A stretch of DNA of 64,000 nt from Rana temporaria (taxonomy: Eukaryota > Chordata > Amphibia > Anura > Ranidae): NCBI RefSeq assembly GCF_905171775.1, contig NC_053491.1, positions 298,436,799 to 298,500,798 of the forward strand. The letters run 5' to 3'. The notes beneath the pieces are model-generated. The model saw only the letters and a program-made list of their open reading frames with translations. It was not told the DNA's origin and did no database searches. Shown here one piece after another: positions 1-9,848 of this stretch; within the stretch, counting starts at the first letter, position 1; every line of letters begins with the position of its first letter. The translations under genes and the position numbers were made by a program.

Positions 1-86
1 TGAATTGTGCGGCACTGCCCTATTTTCATTTGGCCCACTGGAATGTGCTCCTCCCTCTGCATAACAAAATAAAACCTTACTGATTA

Positions 87-96
87 CTGATTGGTT
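87..96 (+). promoter_or_regulatory. Inverted CCAAT box (NF-Y-like), representative copy
   Basis: ctgattggtt is the reverse complement of aaccaatcag and matches the NF-Y consensus RRCCAATCAG. It lies about 20 bp upstream of a TATA box in every unit. Of the 70 copies in the window 50 keep ATTGG, while 20 read ATTGT and lose the core. Confidence 0.4.
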
Positions 97-115
97 AATG
101 ATGTATACCACCTGG

Positions 116-124
116 TTTATAAAG
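116..124 (+). promoter_or_regulatory. TATA box candidate, representative copy
   Basis: tttataaag lies about 20 bp after the CCAAT box. It predicts a start site near 145-150, about 30 bp upstream of the ATG at 181. I saw no copy with this motif disrupted. Confidence 0.4.
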
Positions 125-180
125 TGTTGGGCGATAGAGAGAAGTAAGTGGATGCTTAAACAGGACCTGAACATAAATAC

Positions 181-210
181 ATGAGAACAATCGATGTTTG
201 CTACTTGGAG
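181..210 (+). other. Candidate first coding exon (10 codons) ending at a splice donor
   Basis: ATG at 181 opens the frame MRTIDVCYLE, which runs without a stop into gag|gtaagc, a near-perfect U2-type donor (GT at 211-212). The exon would end in phase 0. The fifth and sixth codons are the most variable spot of the repeat (gatgtt, aatgtt, gctgtt, gatatt, gttgtt). The same arrangement occurs at every unit start, for example 1407-1436 for the next unit. No homologue is recognised. Coding status is inferred only from signal order and phase. Confidence 0.25.
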
Positions 211-774
211 GTAAGCTGCTTCATACTTTCTAATCCAATTCTTGTTCTTCTGCCAAAAGAAAATGATTGATACTTTTGTCCCATCTTACATGACCCAAAA
301 CACAGCTCTCTCTTGTGTTCCATTGCTGGTGAGAAAGTGCTTCCTGTTTTGGGCAATGTGGGAACAGGGTTAAATCTTCCAGATAAAAGTAGGAGCATCC
401 AAGTGGACAGTTCTCTAATTTTAATGCTTTCAACTCAGTCAAACCACAGTACTTTACATTGTTTTAATACATGCAAGTGCTTCCTAGTTTGACTAAGGTG
501 AGGAGCAGATTATCTACAACCAGAGCTACAATGAGTTTAACTAACAACCATTTCAGAAAAATCAGTGCACAAAACTCAGAACGGAGACCTTTTCAGTGAC
601 TACATATTAGAACAGTGCTCTTGTGTTTTGGGCATTGTGTAACCAGATTCACTTTGATAGAATGGTCCAGAAACTATTTGATGCAAACTCAGTTTCTTTG
701 AAACATTTCCTAACAGACATAGATATTGAGATGAAAATAATCTTTGTTCTTGGTCTGACAATTTTGAGCTCTGT

Positions 775-784
775 TTAGGGTTAG
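775..784 (+). other. Telomere-like motif in the L segment
   Basis: The sequence ttagggttag is 1.7 copies of the vertebrate telomere hexamer. It recurs in every L unit but is not extended into an array, so it may be chance. Confidence 0.4.
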
Positions 785-855
785 ATAGTAATATGATTTC
801 CAAGATTTATTTGTAGTACATTTGATTGAACAAATGGAACTTTGTTTTTACATAG

Positions 856-1065
856 GTGATTTTTATGTCAGCAAATAAGTCAAAGAAAAGTCTTGTATTT
901 TACAAGAATACTTTAGATTTTCATTGCTATAGAACCCTTGATTCATATTGCTCTCAAGAAGTTTCAAAACATGCACAACTTGGATTATTCTTAATTACAA
1001 TGGCTTTTAGCTTAAATCTAACTGCCATCTTGGCCTATATATTATTTTTCCAAATTTTTACATAA
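856..1065 (+). other. Candidate terminal exon of L: 69-codon frame with a C-terminal membrane segment
   Basis: A pyrimidine-rich tract and acceptor (tttgtttttacatag) end at 855. Reading on in phase 0, the phase left by the candidate first exon, gives 69 codons up to TAA. The product would start VIFMSANKSKK, have three Cys (positions 24, 32 and sometimes 25) and end in a hydrophobic stretch of about 24 residues (42-65), resembling a tail-anchored or single-pass segment. All 28 L copies keep the frame open. Differences between copies that I noticed: about five synonymous and eight replacement sites, mostly conservative (S/T, L/I, N/K, Y/C). This is too few to demonstrate selection. No family is recognised. 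The alternative is a fortuitous open frame in a homogenised repeat. Confidence 0.25.
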
Positions 1066-1193
1066 ATGAAAAGTAAAAAATACACAGAAATGTCTTACTC
1101 CCAAACACTCCCCTTTTTTATTCAAAATTAAAATGGCTAAAATCAGCTGTGGGATACACCTCTGATTAGCATGTTCACTAAAAAGATGCCCTA

Positions 1194-1293
1194 TTGTTAT
1201 GCAGAGATTGTTCCTGCTACCAGCTGTGGATTGTGCGGCACTGCCCTATTTTCATTTGGCCCACTGGAATGTGCTCCTCCCTCTGCATAACAA
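1194..1293. repeat. Inverted repeat bounding a 100-bp block at the L/S junction
   Basis: The arms ttgttatgcagag (1194-1206) and ctctgcataacaa (1281-1293) are perfect 13-bp reverse complements in L units. S units keep 9-10 bp of the arm. The left arm sits exactly at the L/S breakpoint. The right arm overlaps a TAA stop and lies next to the AATAAA signal. Confidence 0.8.
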
Positions 1294-1299
1294 AATAAA
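1294..1299 (+). promoter_or_regulatory. Polyadenylation signal AATAAA, representative copy
   Basis: AATAAA follows the TAA of the S-type frame by 3 bases and precedes the next unit's CCAAT box (1313-1322) by 13 bases. It is conserved in the array apart from a single substitution next to it at about 29175 (aaataaatcc). In the transposon-bearing unit the MITE lies 5-6 bp after it. Confidence 0.35.
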
Positions 1300-1406
1300 A
1301 CCTTACTGATTACTGATTGGTTAATGGTGTATACCACCTGGTTTATAAAGCGTTGGACGATAGAGAGAAGTAAGTGGATGCTTAAACAGGAACTGAACAT
1401 AAATAC

Positions 1407-1994
1407 ATGAGAACAATCGTTGTTTGCTACTTGGAGGTAAGCTGCTTCATACTTTCTAATCCATTTCTTGTTCTTCTGCCAAAAGAAAATGATTGATACT
1501 TTTGTCCCATCTTACATGACCCAAAATAAAGCTCTCTCTTGTGTTCCATTGCTGGTGAGAAAGTGCTTCCTGTTTTGGGCAATGTGGGAACAGGGTTAAA
1601 TCTTCCAGATAAAAGTAGGAGCATCCAAGTGGACAGTTCTCTAATTTTAATGCTTTCAACTCAGTCAAACCACAGTACTTTACATTGTTTTAATACATGC
1701 AAGTGCTTCCTTGTTTGACTAAGGTGAGGAGCAGATTATCTACAACCAGAGCCACAATGAGTTTAACTAACAACCATTTCAGAAAAATCAGTGCACAAAT
1801 CTCAGAACGGAGACCTTTTCAGTGACTACATATTAGAACAGTGCTCTTGTGTTTTGGGCATTGTGTAACCAGATTCACTTTGACAGAATAATGAAAAATT
1901 TTATGCAGAGATTGTTCCTGCTACCAGCTGTGAATTGTGCGGCACTGCCCTATTTTCATTTGGCCCACTGGAATGTGCTCCTCCCTCTGCATAA
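1407..1994 (+). other. Candidate two-exon S transcription unit (representative)
   Basis: Exon 1 (1407-1436) encodes 10 residues and ends at gag|gtaagc. A 450-bp intron would end at ctttgacag (1886). Exon 2 (1887-1994) then continues in phase 0 for 35 codons, NNEKFYAEIVPATSC...ECAPPSA, to a TAA 3 bases before AATAAA. The predicted 45-residue product has three Cys in exon 2 as CxLC plus one more. The acceptor's pyrimidine tract is weak. Upstream lie a CCAAT box (1313-1322) and a TATA box (1342-1350). Single-base changes alter residues (E/G, G/V, G/D, G/S, L/V), so there is no clear purifying selection. No homologue is recognised. Confidence 0.2.
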
Positions 1995-2129
1995 CAAAAT
2001 AAAACCTTACTGATTACTGATTGTTTAATGATGTATACCACCTGGTTTATAAAGTGTGGGCGATAGAGAGAAGTAGGTGGATGCTTAAACAGGACCTGAA
2101 CATAAATACATGAGAACAATCAATGTTTG
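1427..2129 (+). repeat. Monomer 2, S (703 bp)
   Basis: Head A without gtcgac, tail Q. One T is missing in the gtgttggg run near 2056. Confidence 0.97.
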
Positions 2130-2832
2130 CTACTTGGAGGTAAGCTGCTTCATACTTTCTAATCCAATTCTTGTTCTTCTGCCAAAAGAAAATGATTGAT
2201 ACTTTTGTCCCATCTTACATGACCCAAAACACAGCTCTCTCTTGTGTTCCATTGCTGGTGGAAAGTGCTTCCTGTTTTGGGCAATGTGGGAACAGGGTTA
2301 AATCTTCCAGATAAAAGTAGGAGCATCCAAGTGGACAATTCTCTAATTTTAATGCTTTCAACTCAGTCAAACCACAGTACTTTACATTGTTTTAATACAT
2401 GCAAGTGCTTCCTAGTTTGACTAAGGTGAGGAGCAGATTATCTACAACCAGAGCTACAATGAGTTTAACTAACAACCATTTCAGAAAAATCAGTGCACAA
2501 AACTCAGAACGGAGACCTTTTCAGTGACTACATATTAGAACAGTGCTCTTGTGTTTTGGGCATTGTGTAACCAGATTCACTTTGACAGAATAATGAAAAA
2601 TTTTATGCAGAGATTGTTCCTGCTACCAGCTGTGAATTGTGCGGCACTGCCCTATTTTCATTTAGCCCACTGGAATGTGCTCCTCCCTCTGCATAACAAA
2701 ATAAAACTTTACTGATTACTGATTGGTTAATGATGTATACCACCTGGTTTATAAAGTGTTGGGCGATAGAGAGAAGTAAGTGGATGCTTAAACAGGACCT
2801 GAACATAAATACATGAGAACAATCGATATTTG
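2130..2832 (+). repeat. Monomer 3, S (703 bp)
   Basis: Head B, tail R' with actttact and atttagccc. One A is lost near 2260 (gtggaaag), which breaks the minus-strand frames found in other units. Confidence 0.97.
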
Positions 2833-4058
2833 CTACTTGGAGGTAAGCTGCTTCATACTTTCTAATCCAATTCTTGTTCTTCTGCCAAAAGAAAATGATT
2901 GATACTTTTGTCCCATCTTACATGACCCAAAACACAGCTCTCTCTTGTGTTCCATTGCTGGTGAGAAAGTGCTTCCTGTTTTGGGCAATGTGGGAACAGG
3001 GTTAAATCTTCCAGATAAAAGTAGGAGCATCCAAGTGGACAGTTCTCTAATTTTAATGCTTTCAACTCAGTCAAACCACAGTACTTTACATTGTTTTAAT
3101 ACATGCAAGTGCTTCCTAGTTTGACTAAGGTGAGGAGCAGATTATCTACAACCAGAGCTACAATGAGTTTAACTAACTACCATTTCAGAAAAATCAGTGC
3201 ACAAAACTCAGAACGGAGACCTTTTCAGTGACTACATATTAGAACAGTGCTCTTGTGTTTTGGGCATTGTGTAACCAGATTCACTTTGACAGAATGGTCC
3301 AGAAACTATTTGATGCAAACTCAGTTTCTTTGAAACATTTCCTAACAGACATAGATATTGAGATGAAAATAATCTTTGTTCTTGGTCTGACAATTTTGAG
3401 CTCTGTTTAGGGTTAGATAGTAATATGATTTCCAAGAGTTATTTGTAGTACATTTGATTGAACAAATGGAACATTGTTTTTACATAGGTGATTTTTATGT
3501 CAGCAAAAAAGTCAAAGAAAAGTCTTGTATTTTACAAGAATACTTTAGATTTTCATTGCTGTAGAACCCTTGATTCATATTGCTCTCAAGAAGTTTCAAA
3601 ACATGCACAACTTGGATTATTCTTAATTACAATGGCTTTTAGCTTAAATCTAACTGCGATCTTGGCCTATATATTATTTTTCCAAATTTTTACATAAATG
3701 AAAAGTAAAAAATACACAGAAATGTCTTATTCCCAAACACTCCCCTTTTTTATTCAAAATTAAAATGGCTAAAATCAGCTGTGGGATACACCTCTGATTA
3801 GCATGTTCACTAAAAAGATGCCCTATTGTTATGCAGAGATTGTTCCTGCTACCAGCTGTGAATTGTGCGGCACTGCCCTATTTTCATTTGGCCCACTGGA
3901 ATGTGCTCCTCCCTCTGCATAACAAAATAAAACCTTACTGATTACTGATTGGTTAATGATGTATACCACCTGGTTTATAAAGTGTTGGGCGATAGAGAGA
4001 AGTAAGTGGATGCTTAAACAGGACCTGAACATAAATACATGAGAACAATCGATGTTTG
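2833..4058 (+). repeat. Monomer 4, L
   Basis: Head B, tail R. L segment with aagagttat, aaaaaag, tgt and gcgatc states. Rare aactaactacc, shared with the monomer at 30007. Confidence 0.97.
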
Positions 4059-5284
4059 CTACTTGGAGGTAAGCTGCTTCATACTTTCTAATCCAATTCT
4101 TGTTCTTCTGCCAAAAGAAAATGATTGATACTTTTGTCCCATCTTACATGACCCAAAACACAGCTCTCTCTTGTGTTCCATTGCTGGTGAGAAAGTGCTT
4201 CCTGTTTTGGGCAATGTGGGAACAGGGTTAAATCTTCCAGATAAAAGTAGGAGCATCCAAGTGGACAGTTCTCTAATTTTAATGCTTTCAACTCAGTCAA
4301 ACCACAGTACTTTACATTGTTTTAATACATGCAAGTGCTTCCTAGTTTGACTAAGGTGAGGAGCAGATTATCTACAACCAGAGCTACAATGAGTTTAACT
4401 AACAACCATTTCAGAAAAATCAGTGCACAAAACTCAGAACGGAGACCTTTTCAGTGACTACATATTAGAACAGTGCTCTTGTGTTTTGGGCATTGTGTAA
4501 CCAGATTCACTTTGACAGAATGGTCCAGAAACTATTTGATGCAAACTCAGTTTCTTTGAAACATTTCCTAACAGACATAGATATTGAGATGAAAATAATC
4601 TTTGTTCTTGGTCTGACAATTTTGAGCTCTGTTTAGGGTTAGATAGTAATATGATTTCCAAGATTTATTTGTAGTACATTTGATTGAACAAATGGAACTT
4701 TGTTTTTACATAGGTGATTTTTATGTCAGCAAATAAGTCAAAGAAAAGTCTTGTATTTTACAAGAATACTTTAGATTTTCATTGCTATAGAACCCTTGAT
4801 TCATATTGCTCTCAAGAAGTTTCAAAACATGCACAACTTGGATTATTCTTAATTACAATGGCTTTTAGCTTAAATCTAACTGCCATCTTGGCCTATATAT
4901 TATTTTTCCAAATTTTTACATAAATGAAAAGTAAAAAATACACAGAAATGTCTTACTCCCAAACACTCCCCTTTTTTATTCAAAATTAAAATGGCTAAAA
5001 TCAGCTGTGGGATACACCTCTGATTAGCATGTTCACTAAAAAGATGCCCTATTGTTATGCAGAGATTGTTCCTGCTACCAGCTGTGGATTGTGCGTCACT
5101 GCCCTATTTTCATTTGGCCCACTGGAATGTGCTCCTCCCTCTGCATAACAAAATAAAACCTTACTGATTACTGATTGGTTAATGGTGTATACCACCTGGT
5201 TTATAAAGCGTTGGACGATAGAGAGAAGTAAGTGGATGCTTAAACAGGAACTGAACATAAATACATGAGAACAATCGCTGTTTG
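4059..5284 (+). repeat. Monomer 5, L
   Basis: Head B, tail P with gcgtcac. Directly follows another L. Confidence 0.97.
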
Positions 5285-5988
5285 CTACTTGGAGGTAAGC
5301 TGCTTCATACTTTCTAATCCATTTCTTGTTCTTCTGCCAAAAGAAAATGATTGATACTTTTGTCCCATCTTACATGACCCAAAATAAAGCTCTCTCTTGT
5401 GTTCCAGTGCTGGTGAGAAAGTGCTTCCTGTTTTGGGCAATGTGGGAACAGGGTTAAATCTTCCAGATAAAAGTAGGAGCATCCAAGTCGACAGTTCTCT
5501 AATTTTAATGCTTTCAACTCAGTCAAACCACAGTACTTTACATTGTTTTAATACATGCAAGTGCTTCCTTGTTTGACTAAGGTGAGGAGCAGATTATCTA
5601 CAACCAGAGCCACAATGAGTTTAACTAACAACCATTTCAGAAAAATCAGTGCACAAATCTCAGAACGGAGACCTTTTCAGTGACTACATATTAGAACAGT
5701 GCTCTTGTGTTTTGGGCATTGTGTAACCAGATTCACTTTGACAGAATAATGAAAAATTGTATGCAGAGATTGTTCCTGCTACCAGCTGTGAATTGTGCGG
5801 CACTGCCCTATTTTCATTTGGCCCACTGGAATGTGCTCCTCCCTCTGCATAACAAAATAAAACCTTACTGATTACTGATTGTTTAATGATGTATACCACC
5901 TGGTTTATAAAGTGTTGGGCGATAGAGAGAAGTAGGTGGATGCTTAAACAGGACCTGAACATAAATACATGAGAACAATCAATGTTTG
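5285..5988 (+). repeat. Monomer 6, S
   Basis: Head A with G123 and gtcgac, tail Q. Junction variant aaaattgtatg. Confidence 0.97.
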
Positions 5989-6692
5989 CTACTTGGAGGT
6001 AAGCTGCTTCATACTTTCTAATCCAATTCTTGTTCTTCTGCCAAAAGAAAATGATTGATACTTTTGTTCCATCTTACATGACCCAAAACACAGCTCTCTC
6101 TTGTGTTCCATTGCTGGTGAGAAAGTGCTTCCTGTTTTGGGCAATGTGGGAACAGGGTTAAATCTTCCAGATAAAAGTAGGAGCACCCAAGTGGACAGTT
6201 CTCTAATTTTAATGCTTTCAACTCAGTCAAACCACAGTACTTTACATTGTTTTAATACATGCAAGTGCTTCCTAGTTTGACTAAGGTGAGGAGCAGATTA
6301 TCTACAACCAGAGCTACAATGAGTTTAACTAACAACCATTTCAGAAAAATCAGTGCACAAAACTCAGAACGGAGACCTTTTCAGTGACTACATATTAGAA
6401 CAGTGCTCTTGTGTTTTGGGCATTGTGTAACCAGATTCACTTTGACAGAATAATGAAAATTTTTATGCAGAGATTGTTCCTGCTACCAGCTGTGAATTGT
6501 GCGGCACTGCCCTATTTTCATTTGGCCCACTGGAATGTGCTCCTCCCTCTGCATAACAAAATAAAACTTTACTGATTACTGATTGGTTAATGATGTATAC
6601 CACCTGGTTTATAAAGTGTTGGGCGATAGAGAGAAGTAAGTGGATGCTTAAACAGGACCTGAACATAAATACATGAGAACAATCGATATTTG
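5989..6692 (+). repeat. Monomer 7, S
   Basis: Head B with ttttgttcc and gagcaccc, tail R' with actttact. Junction gaaaattttta. Confidence 0.97.
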
Positions 6693-7918
6693 CTACTTGG
6701 AGGTAAGCTGCTTCATACTTTCTAATCCAATTCTTGTTCTTCTGCCAAAAGAAAATGATTGATACTTTTGTCCCATCTTACATGACCCAAAACACAGCTC
6801 TCTCTTGTGTTCCATTGCTGGTGAGAAAGTGCTTCCTGTTTTGGGCAATGTGGGAACAGGGTTAAATCTTCCAGATAAAAGTAGGAGCATCCAAGTGGAC
6901 AGTTCTCTAATTTTAATGCTTTCAACTCAGTCAAACCACAGTACTTTACATTGTTTTAATACATGCAAGTGCTTCCTAGTTTGACTAAGGTGAGGAGCAG
7001 ATTATCTACAACCAGAGCTACAATGAGTTTAACTAACAACCATTTCAGAAAAATCAGTGCACAAAACTCAGAACGGAGACCTTTTCAGTGACTACATATT
7101 AGAACAGTGCTCTTGTGTTTTGGGCATTGTGTAACCAGATTCACTTTGACAGAATGGTCCAGAAACTATTTGATGCAAACTCAGTTTCTTTGAAACATTT
7201 CCTAACAGACATAGATATTGAGATGAAAATAATCTTTGTTCTTGGTCTGACAATTTTGAGCTCTGTTTAGGGTTAGATAGTAATATGATTTCCAAGATTT
7301 ATTTGTAGTACATTTGATTGAACAAATGGAACTTTGTTTTTACATAGGTGATTTTTATGTCAGCAAATAAGTCAAAGAAAAGTCTTGTATTTTACAAGAA
7401 TACTTTAGATTTTCATTGCTATAGAACCCTTGATTCATATTGCTCTCAAGAAGTTTCAAAACATGCACAACTTGGATTATTCTTAATTACAATGGCTTTT
7501 AGCTTAAATCTAACTGCCATCTTGGCCTATATATTATTTTTCCAAATTTTTACATAAATGAAAAGTAAAAAATACACAGAAATGTCTTACTCCCAAACAC
7601 TCCCCTTTTTTATTCAAAATTAAAATGGCTAAAATCAGCTGTGGGATACACCTCTGATTAGCATGTTCACTAAAAAGATGCCCTATTGTTATGCAGAGAT
7701 TGTTCCTGCTACCAGCTGTGGATTGTGCGGCACTGCCCTATTTTCATTTGGCCCACTGGAATGTGCTCCTCCCTCTGCATAACAAAATAAAACCTTACTG
7801 ATTACTGATTGTTTAATGATGTATACCACCTGGTTTATAAAGTGTTGGGCGATAGAGAGAAGTAGGTGGATGCTTAAACAGGACCTGAACATAAATACAT
7901 GAGAACAATCAATGTTTG
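6693..7918 (+). repeat. Monomer 8, L
   Basis: Head B, ggattg followed by tail Q, so the tail is mosaic. Confidence 0.97.
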
Positions 7919-8622
7919 CTACTTGGAGGTAAGCTGCTTCATACTTTCTAATCCAATTCTTGTTCTTCTGCCAAAAGAAAATGATTGATACTTTTGTCCC
8001 ATCTTACATGACCCAAAACACAGCTCTCTCTTGTGTTCCATTGCTGGTGAGAAAGTGCTTCCTGTTTTGGGCAATGTGGGAACAGGGTTAAATCTTCCAG
8101 ATAAAAGTAGGAGCATCCAAGTGGACAGTTCTCTAATTTTAATGCTTTCAACTCAGTCAAACCACAGTACTTTACATTGTTTTAATACATGCAAGTGCTT
8201 CCTAGTTTGACTAAGGCGAGGAGCAGATTATCTACAACCAGAGCCACAATGAGTTTAACTAACAACCATTTCAGAAAAATCAGTGCACAAATCTCAGAAC
8301 GGAGACCTTTTCAGTGACTACATATTAGAACAGTGCTCTTGTAACTTGGGCATTGTGTAACCAGATTCACTTTGACAGAATAATGAAAAATTTTATGCAG
8401 AGATTGTTCCTGCTACCAGCTGTGAATTGTGCGGCACTGCCCTATTTTCATTTGGCCCACTGGAATGTGCTCCTCCCTCTGCATAACAAAATAAAACCTT
8501 ACTGATTACTGATTGGTTAATGATGTATACCACCTGGTTTATAAAGTGTTGGGCGATAGAGAGAAGTAAGTGGATGCTTAAACAGGACCTGAACATAAAT
8601 ACATGAGAACAATCGATGTTTG
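7919..8622 (+). repeat. Monomer 9, S
   Basis: Head B at its start but C327 and T374. aaggcgagg and the block change gtaacttggg. Tail R. Near-twin of the monomer at 32459. Confidence 0.97.
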
Positions 8623-9848
8623 CTACTTGGAGGTAAGCTGCTTCATACTTTCTAATCCAATTCTTGTTCTTCTGCCAAAAGAAAATGATTGATACTTTTG
8701 TCCCATCTTACATGACCCAAAACACAGCTCTCTCTTGTGTTCCATTGCTGGTGAGAAAGTGCTTCCTGTTTTGGGCAATGTGGGAACAGGGTTAAATCTT
8801 CCAGATAAAAGTAGGAGCATCCAAGTGGACAGTTCTCTAATTTTAATGCTTTCAACTCAGTCAAACCACAGTACTTTACATTGTTTTAATACATGCAAGT
8901 GCTTCCTAGTTTGACTAAGGTGAGGAGCAGATTATCTACAACCAGAGCTACAATGAGTTTAACTAACAACCATTTCAGAAAAATCAGTGCACAAAACTCA
9001 GAACGGAGACCTTTTCAGTGACTACATATTAGAACAGTGCTCTTGTGTTTTGGGCATTGTGTAACCAGATTCACTTTGACAGAATGGTCCAGAAACTATT
9101 TGATGCAAACTCAGTTTCTTTGAAACATTTCCTAACAGACATAGATATTGAGATGAAAATAATCTTTGTTCTTGGTCTGACAATTTTGAGCTCTGTTTAG
9201 GGTTAGATAGTAATATGATTTCCAAGATTTATTTGTAGTACATTTGATTGAACAAATGGAACTTTGTTTTTACATAGGTGATTTTTATGTCAGCAAATAA
9301 GTCAAAGAAAAGTCTTGTATTTTACAAGAATACTTTAGATTTTCATTGCTATAGAACCCTTGATTCATATTGCTCTCAAGAAGTTTCAAAACATGCACAA
9401 CTTGGATTATTCTTAATTACAATGGCTTTTAGCTTAAATCTAACTGCCATATTGGCCTATATATTATTTTTCCAAATTTTTACATAAATGAAAAGTAAAA
9501 AATACACAGAAATGTCTTACTCCCAAACACTCCCCTTTTTTATTCAAAATTAAAATGGCTAAAATCAGCTGTGGGATACACCTCTGATTAGCATGTTCAC
9601 TAAAAAGATGCCCTATTGTTATGCAGAGATTGTTCCTGCTACCAGCTGTGGATTGTGCGTCACTGCCCTATTTTCATTTGGCCCACTGGAATGTGCTCCT
9701 CCCTCTGCATAACAAAATAAAACCTTACTGATTACTGATTGGTTAATGGTGTATACCACCTGGTTTATAAAGCGTTGGACGATAGAGAGAAGTAAGTGGA
9801 TGCTTAAACAGGAACTGAACATAAATACATGAGAACAATCGCTGTTTG
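8623..9848 (+). repeat. Monomer 10, L
   Basis: Head B, gccatattg in the L frame, tail P with gcgtcac. First L of a regular L-S-S block. Confidence 0.97.

Larger units (their letters stand above)
1..200 (+). repeat. Partial monomer, 3' end only
   Basis: Begins inside the block after ttatgcagag (gctgtgaattg state). Tail R, CCAAT box intact. Confidence 0.97.
664..1196 (+). repeat. L-specific 533-bp segment (first copy)
   Basis: This is the only part that distinguishes L from S. Both share sequence up to ...gacagaat and from ttatgcagag onward. L has 533 bp between these points and S has the 11-bp filler aatgaaaaatt, which accounts for the 522-bp length difference. The segment holds a telomere-like motif, a strong splice-acceptor-like site, a 69-codon open frame and the C-rich/T-rich stretch ctccccttttttattc. 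There is no target-site duplication or terminal repeat to show that it is a mobile insertion. It recurs in all 28 L units. Confidence 0.93.
201..1426 (+). repeat. Monomer 1, L
   Basis: Head B, tail P with the rare ending aatcgttg. tttgatagaatgg is shared only with the monomer at 27373. Confidence 0.97.

Noticed and set aside
201..215. Complement of the donor motif resembles the U1 snRNA 5' end
   Set aside because: Any good splice donor is complementary to U1. No other part of U1 follows.
201..442. Minus-strand open frames of 65 and 70 codons repeated in nearly every unit
   Set aside because: They overlap in two frames on the same strand, one frame is broken by the 1-bp deletion in the unit at 2130, they match no family I know, and no promoter or polyadenylation signal is arranged around them on that strand.
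1166..1178. gattagcatg resembles part of U6 snRNA
   Set aside because: Only about ten bases match, and neither the U6 5' end nor the rest of the gene is present.
664..1196. L segment as a retrotransposon or MITE insertion
   Set aside because: There are no terminal repeats, poly(A) tail or target duplication at its borders, and S is not a clean empty site.
5684..5962. Minus-strand 92-codon frame with a hydrophobic start
   Set aside because: It exists only where the junction reads aaaattgtatg. The commoner S junction shortens it to 67 codons, so its length is a by-product of one substitution.
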